Shown: positions 1 to 9,262, counted from the stretch's first letter. The stretch: 64,000 bases of DNA from CAIMUS01 sp963708455 (GCA_963708455.1 CAVPSQ010000003.1:186001-250000); one strand, 5' to 3'. The notes: generated by a model not told the origin, from the sequence alone. Numbers and translations: made by a program.

Positions 1-106
1 CGATCAGAATAACCGGCGAGGTGGCCCCGGCCGGATTCCAGCCAGGACTGAACCAGATCAGCAAAATAACTACCAAGTAGCTGCGGACAGTAGGTTTCGT
101 TAACAT
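1..106 (-). CDS. tesA: TesA-type arylesterase / lysophospholipase, N-terminal fragment
   Basis: The minus strand opens with ATG at 106 and stays open to the window edge, giving 35 residues. A short basic start (MLTKPTVRSY) is followed by a hydrophobic stretch (LVVILLIW) and then ATSPVILI. This looks like a secretion signal followed by the first strand of an SGNH hydrolase, just before the expected GDSL-type serine block, which lies outside the window. The stronger evidence is context: in gammaproteobacteria the periplasmic esterase tesA is typically divergent from the ABC genes ybbA and ybbP, exactly as seen here with only a few bases between the starts. Only the start is visible, so function rests on the neighbourhood. 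Confidence 0.7.
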   Translation of the reverse strand, partial: MLTKPTVRSYLVVILLIWFSPGWNPAGATSPVILI

Positions 107-109
107 GCG

Positions 110-865
110 GTGACTGCAAACTCGATGATAACAGCAATGAACCCCGCCACGATCATGGTGCAGGCGGACCGGTTGAGCAAACGGGTGAGCAGCCCGGAAG
201 GCGAACTGGTCATCCTGGACACCGTCGATCTCGCTGTCGCCCGTGGCGAGAGCGTGGCTATCGTAGGCGCGTCGGGTTCCGGCAAGTCCACTCTGTTGGG
301 TCTGCTCGCCGGTCTGGATACCCCCACCAGCGGGCAGGTATGGCTGGCCGGCGTGGATATCAACAGTTTAGACGAGGATGGCCGCGCCCGGTTGCGGGCC
401 AGCCGGGTAGGCTTCGTGTTCCAGTCATTTCAATTGCTGTCTGGCCTGACGGCGCTGGAAAACGTCATGCTGCCACTGGAACTGGTGGGACACCCCGACC
501 CGCGCGGCGCGGCGCGGGCCGTGCTGGCGCGGGTGGGCTTGGATTCCCGGTTGCGCCACTATCCTTCCCAGTTGTCCGGCGGCGAACAGCAACGGGTGGC
601 TATCGCGCGGGCCTTTGCCGGTGGGCCGGAATTGCTGTTCGCCGACGAGCCGACCGGCAATCTGGACCGACGCACCGGCCAGCGCATCATCGATCTGCTG
701 TTCGCGCTCAACCGCCAGCAAGGCGCTACGCTGATGCTGGTCACCCACGATGCGGAGTTGGCGCGCCATTGCGACCGCCGCCTGGAACTGGATGGCGGCC
801 GGCTGCTGGCGGTAGACCGTGCGGCCCTGCTCACACCGGACGTCGGGCTGCCAGTGCCGGCCTGA
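110..865 (+). CDS. ybbA: ABC transporter ATP-binding protein, YbbA/LolD type
   Basis: Cytoplasmic ATPase of a MacB/LolD-like ABC system. Counting from the GTG at 110, Walker A is GASGSGKST (residues 53-61), the signature is LSGGEQ (155-160), and Walker B is LLFADEP (about 175-181) followed by TGNLD, typical of the LolCDE/FtsE branch. A His in LVTHD completes the site. The length (251 residues or slightly less) fits the family. The start is uncertain: GTG 110, ATG 125 and ATG 137 are all in frame and homology would begin shortly after 137. The next gene starts at or soon after the stop, so the two form an operon. In YbbA/YbbP the pair is a lipid- or lipoprotein-related exporter of poorly known substrate. 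Confidence 0.93.
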   Translation: MTANSMITAMNPATIMVQADRLSKRVSSPEGELVILDTVDLAVARGESVAIVGASGSGKSTLLGLLAGLDTPTSGQVWLAGVDINSLDEDGRARLRASRVGFVFQSFQLLSGLTALENVMLPLELVGHPDPRGAARAVLARVGLDSRLRHYPSQLSGGEQQRVAIARAFAGGPELLFADEPTGNLDRRTGQRIIDLLFALNRQQGATLMLVTHDAELARHCDRRLELDGGRLLAVDRAALLTPDVGLPVPA

Positions 866-3412
866 ATGCAAAGCGGCCCGCCGGCGCTCCCGGGTACACC
901 CTTCATGCATGCCAAAGCCCTTGTACTCATGGCGTTGCGCGCCCTGCGCCGCGACTGGCGCTCCGGGGAAGTGCGGGTGCTGGCCGCCGCCCTGCTGATC
1001 GCGGTAGCCAGCGTGGCGGCGGTGGGCTTCTCCATTGACCGCATCCAGGTAACGCTGGAGCGCAAGAGCAATGAACTGCAAGGCGCCGATCTGGTCATTG
1101 TCTCACCCGAACCGCTCCAGGACGACCTGCTGCGGGAAGCGCGTACTCGGGGTCTGCAAACGGCGCTCACCCTGAGCTTTCGCAGCGTGGCGCTGGCCGG
1201 CGAGCAAGCCACGCTGGCGGAAGTCAAGGCGGTCGGTTCCGGTTATCCACTGCGCGGCGTCTTGCAGGTAAGCGCGGCGCCTTTCGGTCCTGCCGCAGTC
1301 ACCCGCACCATTCCCACTCCCGGCCAGGTCTGGCTGGACGAACGTCTGTTGCAGTCGCTCAAGCTGAGCATCGGGGATTCCCTGGAACTGGGCGCCGCCC
1401 GGTTCATGGTGACCCAGGTGCTGGCGTATGAACCGGACCGGGGTGGCGATTTGTTCAGCATCGCGCCGCGCCTGATGATGAATCTGGCCGACGTGCCGGC
1501 GACTGAACTGGTGCAGACCGGTAGCCGGGTCGAATACCGCTTGCTGCTTGCCGGCACAGCGGCAGCGCTGCAAGCCTACCGCGCCTGGGCGCAACCCCGC
1601 CTGAATCCGGTGGAACGGCTGCAAGGCGTGCGCGAGGCCCGCCCGGAACTGCGCGCCGCTCTGGAGCGGGCGCAGCGCTTTCTGGGACTGGCGGCGCTGG
1701 TCAGCGTGATTCTGGCCGGTGTCGGCATTGCCATCGCTGCCCGCCGCTTCGCCTTGCGCCACTGGGACAGCGTCGCCATTATGCGGTGCGTAGGCGCCAG
1801 CCAGGGCGTGGTAGTACGGCTGTTTTTGCTGGAAATGCTACTGCTGGCACTGCTGGCCGGGCTGGCCGGGGTGCTGGCCGGCTATATCGCCCAGGAAGGT
1901 ATGACCCGGCTGCTGGCGGCGCTGGCGACCGGAGAACCACTGCCCCCGCCGTCCTGGCGACCCATTGCGCCGGCGCTGGCGACGGGTTTGATTACCCTGC
2001 TTGGCTTCGGCCTGCCGCCCTTGCTGCGCTTGCGCAACGTGTCGCCGCTGCGGGTGCTGCGCCGCGATCTGGGGCCGCTGGAGCAGCGTTCGCTGCTGCT
2101 GTACGGGCCGGCTGTCCTTAGCGTCACATTGCTGCTGCTCTGGCAGGCGGGTGATGTCCGGCTGGCGCTGTATGTGCTCGCCGGCGTGGCGGGCACCCTG
2201 CTGACACTGAGCCTGGCGGCGCTGGCGCTGGTCAAGAGCCTGACCTTGCTGCGCAACCGGGTTGGCGTGGCCTGGCGTTTCGGTCTGGCTAATATTGCCC
2301 GGCGCGGCGGCAGCAGCGTGGCGCAGGTGGCCGCTCTGGGACTGGGCATTATGGCCCTGCTGCTGTTGACGCTGGTGCGCAATGATCTGCTGGCTGGCTG
2401 GCAGGCTACGCTGCCCGCCAGTGCGCCGAATCGCTTCCTGATCAATATTCAGCCGACCGAAGTCGCCGGCATCCAGGATTTTCTGCACGTTAACGGACTG
2501 GCCGAAACCCGGTTGTTTCCGATGGTGCGCGGCCGGCTGATGACCCTCAACGACCGTCCGGTCGGACCGGAAAATTACACCAGTTCGCGGGCGCAGCGAC
2601 TGGTGGAGCGCGAATTCAATCTTTCCTGGGCAGACGCCTTGCAGGAGGATAATCGCATCGTCGCCGGCCGTTGGTGGCAAGATGGCGACCGGGGAGAGGC
2701 GCTGATCTCGGTCGAACAGGGAGTAGCCGAGGAACTTGGCATCCACTTGGGCGACCGCGTCAGTTTCCGCATCGCCGGCCAGATGCAGGCAGCGCGCGTC
2801 AGCAGCCTGCGCAGCGTGGAATGGGACTCGTTCCGCGTTAATTTCTTCCTGCTTTTCCCGCCGGGCGTTATCGACAACCAGCCGGCCACCTGGATCACCA
2901 GTTTCCATCTGCCCCGGGAGCGCACAGCTCTACTGTCCGAACTGATCCGGGCTTACCCGTCGGTGACGGTGCTGGATGTGGAAGCTCTGCTCGGTAAAGT
3001 GCGGGAAATCATGAATCGGGTCGTGCTCGCGGTGGAATACGTCTTTCTGTTCACCCTGGCGGCGGGTCTGGTGGTGTTGTACGCCGCGATCCAGGCCACC
3101 CAGGACAAGCGCCTATACGAAAGCGCCATGCTGCGCACGCTCGGCGCCCGCAAGAGCGTCATCCTTAAGAGTCTGCTGGCGGAATTCGCCACGCTGGGGC
3201 TGCTGGCCGGTCTGCTGGCGGCGTTAGGAGCTACCATCCTCGGTTATGTGCTGGCGCAGCAGCTATTTGGCTTTATCTATGCGCCGAACGTTTGGCTTTG
3301 GCTGACGGGAGCCGCCGTGGGTGTCATCGGCGTGGGGGCGGCGGGCTTGCTGGGGGCCCGTGCGGTGCTGACGCAGCCGCCGTTGCGCAGTCTGCGGCAA
3401 GGAGCGGCATGA
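866..3412 (+). CDS. ybbP: FtsX-like ABC permease, YbbP type
   Basis: Inner-membrane permease of 848 residues paired with the ATPase just upstream. It shows the YbbP layout: one N-terminal membrane helix (LAAALLIAVASVAAVGF), a large periplasmic domain, and two FtsX-like blocks, with membrane helices around residues 270-400 and again near the C-terminus (VVLAVEYVFLFTLAAGLVV and following). ATG 866 touches the upstream stop, but the 13 residues before the in-frame ATG at 905 look non-native, so MHAKALVLMALRALRRDWRSG is the more likely start. Such permeases have two FtsX domains in one chain, so a homodimer or single chain completes the transporter. The exported substrate cannot be read from the sequence. 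Confidence 0.9.
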   Translation: MQSGPPALPGTPFMHAKALVLMALRALRRDWRSGEVRVLAAALLIAVASVAAVGFSIDRIQVTLERKSNELQGADLVIVSPEPLQDDLLREARTRGLQTALTLSFRSVALAGEQATLAEVKAVGSGYPLRGVLQVSAAPFGPAAVTRTIPTPGQVWLDERLLQSLKLSIGDSLELGAARFMVTQVLAYEPDRGGDLFSIAPRLMMNLADVPATELVQTGSRVEYRLLLAGTAAALQAYRAWAQPRLNPVERLQGVREARPELRAALERAQRFLGLAALVSVILAGVGIAIAARRFALRHWDSVAIMRCVGASQGVVVRLFLLEMLLLALLAGLAGVLAGYIAQEGMTRLLAALATGEPLPPPSWRPIAPALATGLITLLGFGLPPLLRLRNVSPLRVLRRDLGPLEQRSLLLYGPAVLSVTLLLLWQAGDVRLALYVLAGVAGTLLTLSLAALALVKSLTLLRNRVGVAWRFGLANIARRGGSSVAQVAALGLGIMALLLLTLVRNDLLAGWQATLPASAPNRFLINIQPTEVAGIQDFLHVNGLAETRLFPMVRGRLMTLNDRPVGPENYTSSRAQRLVEREFNLSWADALQEDNRIVAGRWWQDGDRGEALISVEQGVAEELGIHLGDRVSFRIAGQMQAARVSSLRSVEWDSFRVNFFLLFPPGVIDNQPATWITSFHLPRERTALLSELIRAYPSVTVLDVEALLGKVREIMNRVVLAVEYVFLFTLAAGLVVLYAAIQATQDKRLYESAMLRTLGARKSVILKSLLAEFATLGLLAGLLAALGATILGYVLAQQLFGFIYAPNVWLWLTGAAVGVIGVGAAGLLGARAVLTQPPLRSLRQGAA

Positions 3413-3431
3413 GCGGCGCAAGGGCCAAGCT

Positions 3432-4061
3432 TTGGGACTGACGCCAGCCCTCGTCCTGCTCGCCGCGGCGCTGCTCTTGCTGAGCACCGCCAGCGCCTGC
3501 TGCAAGCGGTATCGCCGGCGCCGACTGCTTGACCTCCAGACCGGATTGCACAGCCTGCGCGCCCTGTCCTGGGAGGCATTCGAGCGGCTGGTCGGCGAGT
3601 TGTTCCGGCGACAGGGCTATCGCGTCAAGCAGCGGGGCGGGGCGGCACCCGACGGCGGCATCGATCTGGTGCTGCGCCAGGACAAGCGGAAAACTATCGT
3701 GCAATGCAAGCACTGGCGCAACCAAGCGGTCGGCGTATCTCTGGTGCGCGAATTGTTCGGCGTCATGCATGGCGAACGGGCCCAGCACTGCATCTTCGTC
3801 AGCACCAGTTCCTACACCGACGAGGCTCAAGCTTTCGCTCGTGGCAAACCCATCCGTCTGATCGATGGGGTAGAACTGCTGCAACTGCTCGAGGCGGTGC
3901 GCACGCAGCGGCAGGGTAATGCAGCCGCCCGGACTCCGGTTTGTCCGCAGTGTGGCCGCACGATGGTGCGCCGGGTCGCCAGACAGGGGCCTTATGCAGG
4001 ACAGGATTTCTGGGGCTGTTCCCGCTATCCCGCCTGCCGTGGCAGGCGCCCGCTGGATTGA
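3432..4061 (+). CDS. membrane-anchored Mrr-like restriction endonuclease with topoisomerase-type zinc finger
   Basis: 209 residues, read from a TTG start, with no good ATG in frame. An N-terminal hydrophobic helix (residues 4-22) is followed by an Mrr-like PD-(D/E)XK nuclease domain (about 42-160). The catalytic pattern is visible as GGID (D78) and QCKHW (Q91, K93). The last 45 residues hold a C4 zinc finger of the topoisomerase I type, with CPQC (171, 174), C196 and C202. This membrane-Mrr-zinc-finger architecture is common in proteobacteria. The family cleaves modified or foreign DNA in Mrr, but for this subfamily a nuclease role is inferred from the motif. The gene follows ybbP by 19 bases and converges on the next gene. 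Confidence 0.85.
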   Translation: MGLTPALVLLAAALLLLSTASACCKRYRRRRLLDLQTGLHSLRALSWEAFERLVGELFRRQGYRVKQRGGAAPDGGIDLVLRQDKRKTIVQCKHWRNQAVGVSLVRELFGVMHGERAQHCIFVSTSSYTDEAQAFARGKPIRLIDGVELLQLLEAVRTQRQGNAAARTPVCPQCGRTMVRRVARQGPYAGQDFWGCSRYPACRGRRPLD

Positions 4062-4100
4062 CGCCGCCGCCGCCGTCCCGGCGCGACCGAGCAACCTGCT

Positions 4101-4853
4101 TCAGGTCTGCTCCACCCAGACAGGCACATGTCGCCAGCCCTGCCGGGCTTCCGCGTGCAGCGCCTGGCTGGCAGGCTCCAGTCTTTCCAGATGCGCCCAG
4201 AACTGGCGCGAATGATTCATGACCACCGTGTGACACAATTCGTGCAGCAGCACGTAGCGGACCAGCGGCGCCGGCAGGAATAACAGCTTGTAATTGATGC
4301 TGATGGTCCGCCGGCGCGTACAACTGCCCCAGCGGGTTTTCTGGCCTTTGATCAGCACCCGGTCGAAGGGATGCCCTGTCTCGACGCTCAGGCGCCGCAA
4401 CCAGGGTGCGAGATGCTGCTGCGCTATGCGCGCCAGCCAGCGATGCAGCGCCCGGCGACAACCCGGCTGGTTATCAATGGAGCCCTGTAGGATCAGCCGG
4501 CGGCCGGGATGGATGACGACCTGAATCCGGGTCGCGGCCTGTCGCCGGTATTCCACGGTCCACTGTTCGCCAATCGCCTGGAGCGTAATCCGCTCTGGCA
4601 GATCGGCGGCATCGTCCTGCGCCGCACGCCATTCCTGCAGCCGCTGCAAGTGCTTTTGCAGCCAGTGCCGGCGGTGTTCCACCAGCGCCGGAATCCGGGC
4701 GTGGTCGAAGTCGCGCGGCACGACCACGACCACGCCATCGTGAATCGACACCTGTAGGCGCACCTGCCGGGCGCGGGCCGAAACGCGCACGCTATAGGTC
4801 GGCAGCTGCTGCGCGGGAGAGGATGGCGTCATGGCCTGGAGCGGTTTATTCAT
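4101..4853 (-). CDS. ygjP: YgjP/SprT-like zinc metallopeptidase (DUF45)
   Basis: Protein of 250 residues with the DUF45/YgjP pattern: a variable N-terminal half, then KTRWGSC (about 172-178), a typical pre-catalytic strand of the family, and the zinc site HELCH (204-208) with a third ligand His in NHSRQFW (H214). These are gluzincin-like metalloprotease features; biological substrates are largely unknown for the family. The start at 4853 is supported by good coding sequence immediately after it. The gene is divergent from the enoyl-CoA hydratase gene, with about 75 bases between starts that must hold both promoters. Confidence 0.88.
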   Translation of the reverse strand: MNKPLQAMTPSSPAQQLPTYSVRVSARARQVRLQVSIHDGVVVVVPRDFDHARIPALVEHRRHWLQKHLQRLQEWRAAQDDAADLPERITLQAIGEQWTVEYRRQAATRIQVVIHPGRRLILQGSIDNQPGCRRALHRWLARIAQQHLAPWLRRLSVETGHPFDRVLIKGQKTRWGSCTRRRTISINYKLLFLPAPLVRYVLLHELCHTVVMNHSRQFWAHLERLEPASQALHAEARQGWRHVPVWVEQT

Positions 4854-4927
4854 GGATTGCTTATACTAAACTGATAATGCCATTCAACCACCAGGCTTGC
4901 ACGTCAAGCCTCTCAGGGGACGCTGTC

Positions 4928-5674
4928 ATGAACACGCTGAAGTATCGGGCCGAAGGACGCATCGGCTATCTTACCCTTAACCGCCCGGCGCACTACAACG
5001 CCATCGATCTGGCAATGGCTCAAGATTTACATCAGTTCTGGAGCGAGCGCCAGTACGACGACACGGTGGGCGTCATTATCCTGGAGGGCGGTGAGTCCAA
5101 AGGCTTCTGCGCCGGGCTGGATATGCATAGCTATGGCCCGGACATCTTCAAGATGTCCGCCGTCGACGCCTACAACGCCCAGGCGCACCTGTCCCGCATC
5201 CTGTTAGCCATGCGCCGCGCCCCGCAACCGATCATCTGCTGCGTGCACGGGGCGGCAGCCGGTCTGGGATTCTCGCTGGTTATGGCGTCCGATGTGCGGA
5301 TTCTCACCGAGGACGCACGCTTCAGCGCGGCTTATATCAATATCGGTCTGGGGGGCGCCGACATGGCGTCCAGCTATTTCCTGCCGCGACTGATCGGCAG
5401 CGGCCGCGCCAATGAGTTCCTGCTCACCGGCAATTGGCTGAGCGCCGCCGAAGCCCTGAGTCTGGGCTTCGCCAGCCGGCTGGCGGCGCGACACCAGTTG
5501 CTGGCGACCGCTGAGGAAATCGCCGCCGTTATGGTCAGCAAAGATCCGCTCGGCCTGCGGATGACCAAAGAAGCGATCAACGTCAACCTGGATGCGGGTG
5601 GTCTGGAGGCGTGCCTGCAACTGGAGGACCGCAATCAGATGATGGTCCTGTTCGCCAAAGACCGGCGCGGCTGA
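4928..5674 (+). CDS. enoyl-CoA hydratase/isomerase family protein
   Basis: Crotonase-fold protein of 248 residues. Family signatures are GFCAGLDM, which contributes to the oxyanion hole, and AAAGLGFSLVMASDVRI, the helix carrying the second oxyanion glycine. The C-terminal part (TKEAINVNLDAGG) also matches enoyl-CoA hydratases. The ATG at 4928 is preferred: it has an AGGGGA ribosome site 9 bases upstream and begins with the usual strand MNTLKYRAEGRIGYLTLNRP. An upstream in-frame start at 4823 would overlap the divergent protease gene. The likely reaction is hydration or isomerisation of a CoA thioester. The substrate and pathway are not evident; the gene stands alone. Confidence 0.9.
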   Translation: MNTLKYRAEGRIGYLTLNRPAHYNAIDLAMAQDLHQFWSERQYDDTVGVIILEGGESKGFCAGLDMHSYGPDIFKMSAVDAYNAQAHLSRILLAMRRAPQPIICCVHGAAAGLGFSLVMASDVRILTEDARFSAAYINIGLGGADMASSYFLPRLIGSGRANEFLLTGNWLSAAEALSLGFASRLAARHQLLATAEEIAAVMVSKDPLGLRMTKEAINVNLDAGGLEACLQLEDRNQMMVLFAKDRRG

Positions 5675-5702
5675 GCGGCGGGAACGCGTCCGCCCGGCGC
5701 TC

Positions 5703-6812
5703 TCAGCTCGTCCGTTGCAGCAATACCAGGGTTTCCACATGATAGGTCTGCGGGAAAAAATCATAGGGCGTAATCCGTTCCACCCGATACACAGCGGCGG
5801 TCAATACTTCCAGATCGCGCTTTAAGGTACCCGCGCTGCAGGAAAGGTAAGCGATGCGCTCCGGGCGGTAGTTGGCGACGGTCCAGCGCAGCACCTCCGG
5901 TTCAACCCCGGTGCGCGGCGGATTGAGGTAAAGCAACCGCCGGGCTGCTCCGGCAGGCCGGTTCAGCCACTCTTCCAATTGCGCAATGCGGTCGGCGCAT
6001 TTGCCCCGCAGTAGCAGCGCTCCCGGCGCATTGCGCTGCGCGCACTCGACTGCTTCGCCGCCGAGCTCGACGCCGACCGTCCGCACGCCGCGCCGCGTCC
6101 AGCGCGTCAGGCTGGCGCCGTTGCCGCAGTACAGATCGACCATGACGGCGTCTGCCGAAGGCTGCACAAAGGTTTCAGCCTCGACCAGCGCCCGACGATA
6201 CAGCGCCGGCAGCACCTGCTGGAAAGCCGTCGGCCCATACCACAAGCCATCGCTGTCCCGGGAACGGGCTTGTCCCCATAACAACCGCCAACCGTTTTTG
6301 GTGAACAGCCGCCGGCCGGCGGCGGGATGGAGATGCAACCACAAGCCTTCCATCCCGATTTCCGCCAGGCGCCGCGTCAGCTCGGCGTCGACCCATTCCA
6401 GGCCGGGTGGCGCGGCGGTCTTCAGCACCAGGGTCAGTTGCGCGCCTGCTTGAACGATAAAAGCCAGCGGGAAAACCGGCCCCGGCGGCAACGCCGGTCC
6501 CAATAACTGCAATGCCGCCCGCACCCGGTGCGAATGAATCGGGCAGTCGGGAATTGCGATCAGCTCCCGGCGCGCCAGCAATCCGAAGCGCCAGGCGTTT
6601 TCCCGCCACCGGGCCGCAAGGCGCACCCGGTCCCGGTAATTCCAGCGCGCTTCGCCGGTCACCGCGTGCAGCGGCGCGAGTGTATCCCGCCAGGAAGCCA
6701 GCCGCCGGTGCAGCCAACCCTCTTTCTGGGCGGCGCTGTCCCCGGCGCTCAAGGCGCGCTGCGCACAGCCGGGACAGCGTGGCTCGCAACCCTCGCGCAA
6801 CGGCAGCGTCAT
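5703..6812 (-). CDS. TrmA/RlmC/RlmD-family RNA (uracil-5-)-methyltransferase
   Basis: SAM-dependent RNA methyltransferase of 369 residues. The N-terminus has a CxxxCxxC cluster (C9, C13, C16) reminiscent of the iron-sulfur site of RlmD-like enzymes. The catalytic half has the SAM-binding VDLYCGNG motif, NPPRTG (297-302) and the nucleophile loop LSCSAGTL with C325, all diagnostic of the m5U family. There is no N-terminal TRAM domain and the protein is shorter than E. coli RlmD, so it may be RlmC-like or a separate subgroup; the target base cannot be assigned. It starts 3 bases after the stop of nadB and is probably cotranscribed with it. Confidence 0.88.
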   Translation of the reverse strand: MTLPLREGCEPRCPGCAQRALSAGDSAAQKEGWLHRRLASWRDTLAPLHAVTGEARWNYRDRVRLAARWRENAWRFGLLARRELIAIPDCPIHSHRVRAALQLLGPALPPGPVFPLAFIVQAGAQLTLVLKTAAPPGLEWVDAELTRRLAEIGMEGLWLHLHPAAGRRLFTKNGWRLLWGQARSRDSDGLWYGPTAFQQVLPALYRRALVEAETFVQPSADAVMVDLYCGNGASLTRWTRRGVRTVGVELGGEAVECAQRNAPGALLLRGKCADRIAQLEEWLNRPAGAARRLLYLNPPRTGVEPEVLRWTVANYRPERIAYLSCSAGTLKRDLEVLTAAVYRVERITPYDFFPQTYHVETLVLLQRTS

Positions 6813-6815
6813 GCC

Positions 6816-8465
6816 TCAACCACTGGAACCCCACCGCGGTGGCAGCTCGCCGCCAGCGAAATTGGCCGGCGCCAGCACAGTATTGCGCGGCAAGGCGGTT
6901 GCGTTGGGCACGGGATAATCCAGGGTGTAATGCAGTCCCCGGCTTTCCTTGCGCGCCAGCGCGCAGCGGATGATCAAATCCGCCGCCAGCGCCAGATTGC
7001 GCAGTTCGATCAGATTGTTGCTGATGCGGAAATTACCGTAGTATTCGTCGATCTCCCGCAACAGCAGATCGACCCGGCTGCTGGCGCGCTGCAACCGTTT
7101 GTTGGTGCGCACGATGCCCACGTAGTCCCACATGAACTGCCGCAGTTCCGCCCAGTTGTGGCTGACCACCACTTCCTCGTCGGAATTGGTGACCCGGCTC
7201 TCGTCCCAGGTCGGCAGAGGCGGCGGCGGCGGCATGCTCTGCAGCCGGGTGTGCAGGTCCTTGCTGACGGCGGCAGCGAACACCAGACACTCCAGCAGAG
7301 AATTGCTGGCCATGCGGTTGGCGCCGTGCAGACCGGTAAAAGCGACTTCACCCGCCGCATACAGATGCTCCAGATCGGTGCGACCGCTGAGATCAGTGAC
7401 CACGCCGCCGCAGGTATAGTGCGCCGCCGGCACCACCGGCAGTGGCTCACGGGTCATGTCGAAGCCGAATTCCAGACATTTGGCGTACACCGTGGGAAAG
7501 TGCGACTTGATGAACTCCGTCGGCTTGTAGCTGATGTCCAGATAGACGCAGGGAATGCCCAGGCGCTTCATCTCGTGGTCGATGGCGCGGGCGACGATAT
7601 CGCGCGGCGCCAGCTCCAGGCGCGGGTCGAAATGCTGCATGAACCGGGTGCCATCCGGTAACAGCAGATAGCCACCCTCTCCCCGCACCGCTTCGGTGAT
7701 CAAAAAGGATTTGGCCCTGGGATGGTACAGACAGGTGGGATGGAACTGCATGAACTCCATATTCGCCACCCGGCAACCGGCCCGCCAGGCCATCGCGATG
7801 CCGTCCCCGGTGGAGCCGTCCGGATTACTGGAATAGAGATACACCCGGCTGGCTCCGCCGCTCGCCAGCACCACGCAGCGGGCGGCGATGGCCTGCACTG
7901 TGCCGCTGTGCCGGCTCAACACATAAGCACCTAAACAACGGTTGCCGGGTAGACCCAGCTTGCGGGTCACGATCAGATCCACCGCGATGCAATGATCGAT
8001 CACCTCGATATTGGGATGGCTGCGCACCTGTTCTTCCAGCGTGGTCTGAATGGCGCGGCCGGTAGCGTCGGCGGCATGGACCACGCGGCGGTGGCTGTGT
8101 CCGCCTTCGCGAGTCAGATGGTAATCCACCGAACCGTTGGCCTTGGTTTCGATGGTGAAGGGTACTCCCTGGCGGCTGAGCCAGTCGATCACCTCGCGCC
8201 CGTGTTCCACCGTAAACCGCACCACCTCCGGATTGCACAACCCGGCGCCGGCGACCAGCGTATCCTGGATATGCGACTCGATGGAATCACTAACGTCCAG
8301 CACCGCCGATACCCCTCCCTGGGCATAGTAGGTGCTGCCTTCGGAAACCGGTCCCTTGGCCAATGCGGTAATATGGGCGCCATCGGCCAAGCGCAGCGCC
8401 AGGCTCAGGCCTGCCGCGCCGCAGCCGAGAATCAATACGTCGGTGGACACAGGTATGGATGTCAT
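6816..8465 (-). CDS. nadB: L-aspartate oxidase
   Basis: First enzyme of de novo NAD synthesis: FAD-dependent oxidation of L-aspartate to iminoaspartate. The start ATG at 8465 gives 549 residues beginning MTSIPVSTDVLILGCGAAGLS, with the FAD-binding GCGAAG motif near the N-terminus. Further matches are GSTYYAQGG, the HRRVVHAADATG stretch and the active-site region HYTCGGVVTDLSGRT, as in NadB and fumarate reductase flavoproteins. The C-terminal helical domain is complete. An in-frame extension to 8543 exists but enters the divergent promoter region. The partner nadA is not in the window. The gene is divergent from rpoE, as in many gammaproteobacteria. Confidence 0.96.
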   Translation of the reverse strand: MTSIPVSTDVLILGCGAAGLSLALRLADGAHITALAKGPVSEGSTYYAQGGVSAVLDVSDSIESHIQDTLVAGAGLCNPEVVRFTVEHGREVIDWLSRQGVPFTIETKANGSVDYHLTREGGHSHRRVVHAADATGRAIQTTLEEQVRSHPNIEVIDHCIAVDLIVTRKLGLPGNRCLGAYVLSRHSGTVQAIAARCVVLASGGASRVYLYSSNPDGSTGDGIAMAWRAGCRVANMEFMQFHPTCLYHPRAKSFLITEAVRGEGGYLLLPDGTRFMQHFDPRLELAPRDIVARAIDHEMKRLGIPCVYLDISYKPTEFIKSHFPTVYAKCLEFGFDMTREPLPVVPAAHYTCGGVVTDLSGRTDLEHLYAAGEVAFTGLHGANRMASNSLLECLVFAAAVSKDLHTRLQSMPPPPPLPTWDESRVTNSDEEVVVSHNWAELRQFMWDYVGIVRTNKRLQRASSRVDLLLREIDEYYGNFRISNNLIELRNLALAADLIIRCALARKESRGLHYTLDYPVPNATALPRNTVLAPANFAGGELPPRWGSSG

Positions 8466-8591
8466 CGCTTGAGAGTGACTCCGTGAATGAGGTATCGTGG
8501 CAGGCAGAAATTGCGCTGCGTCAAGTCGATGAATGGTAACCAATCAGTAAACTTTACGCGAAAAATATAATCACACTACCGGCATGCATGC

Positions 8592-8617
8592 GAACTAACG
8601 GGTAAGACGCTTGTCTA
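8592..8617 (+). promoter_or_regulatory. putative sigma-E (AlgU/RpoE) promoter of rpoE
   Basis: GAACTA at 8592-8597 and TCTA at 8614-8617 are separated by 16 bases. This fits the AlgU/RpoE consensus (GAACTT, 16-17 bases, TCTGA) at most positions. It lies about 50 bases upstream of the preferred rpoE start, suiting the autoregulation known for this sigma factor. The assignment rests on motif and position only. Confidence 0.5.
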
Positions 8618-8666
8618 CCCTGTTGGTCGTATGGACATTGCCACTGAGTGGAAAGAGTCTGTCCGC

Positions 8667-9242
8667 ATGGGCGAACGTAATGTAGACCGCGAGCTGGTCC
8701 AACGGGTACAACAAGGCGATAGAAATGCTTTTGATGTGCTGGTCCGCAAGTATCAATTTAAAATCATTAAATTGATATCCCGCTATGTACACGATCCCAA
8801 CGAAGCTCTGGATGTCGCTCAGGAAGCCTTTCTCAAGGCGTATCGAGCGCTGCCGGGTTTTCGGGGCGAAAGCGCTTTCTATACCTGGCTGTACCGGATT
8901 GCAATCAATACAGCCAAAAACTACCTGGTGGCCCAGGGCCGGCGTCCACCCGGTTCCGACATCGATGTCCAGGATGCCGAACAGTACGAGGGACAATCCT
9001 TCCTCAAGGAATACGAGACGCCGGAGCGTATTCTCCTCAAGGATGAAATCGAGGCGACGGTATTCAAAGCCATCGAGGAACTGCCCGAAGACCTGCGTAC
9101 AGCAATCACCCTGCGTGAACTCGAAGGCATGAGTTACGAAGAAATCGCGCAAGCCATGGGCTGTCCGATCGGCACCGTACGCTCCCGTATCTTCCGGGCG
9201 CGCGAGTCGATCGACACCAAATTGCGCCCCCTCTTGAGTTAA
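8667..9242 (+). CDS. rpoE: RNA polymerase sigma-E factor
   Basis: ECF sigma factor of 191 residues, very close to E. coli RpoE / Pseudomonas AlgU. Region 2 contains ESAFYTWLYRIAINTAKNYL followed by VAQGRRPP; region 4 contains LPEDLRTAITLRELEG and PIGTVRSRIFRARE. The start chosen is ATG 8667 (MGERNVDRELV), which aligns with the family start; an in-frame ATG at 8631 would add 12 residues. It directs the envelope-stress regulon and is held inactive by the membrane anti-sigma factor encoded next. rseA starts 20 bases after its stop, so the genes form an operon, probably transcribed from its own sigma-E promoter. Confidence 0.97.
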   Translation: MGERNVDRELVQRVQQGDRNAFDVLVRKYQFKIIKLISRYVHDPNEALDVAQEAFLKAYRALPGFRGESAFYTWLYRIAINTAKNYLVAQGRRPPGSDIDVQDAEQYEGQSFLKEYETPERILLKDEIEATVFKAIEELPEDLRTAITLRELEGMSYEEIAQAMGCPIGTVRSRIFRARESIDTKLRPLLS

Positions 9243-9262
9243 CCTTTTTACCGGATAGAGTC

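Noticed and set aside
4823..4927. Upstream start for the enoyl-CoA hydratase
   Set aside because: The extra 35 residues overlap the divergent YgjP gene and have no homology; ATG 4928 has a ribosome site.
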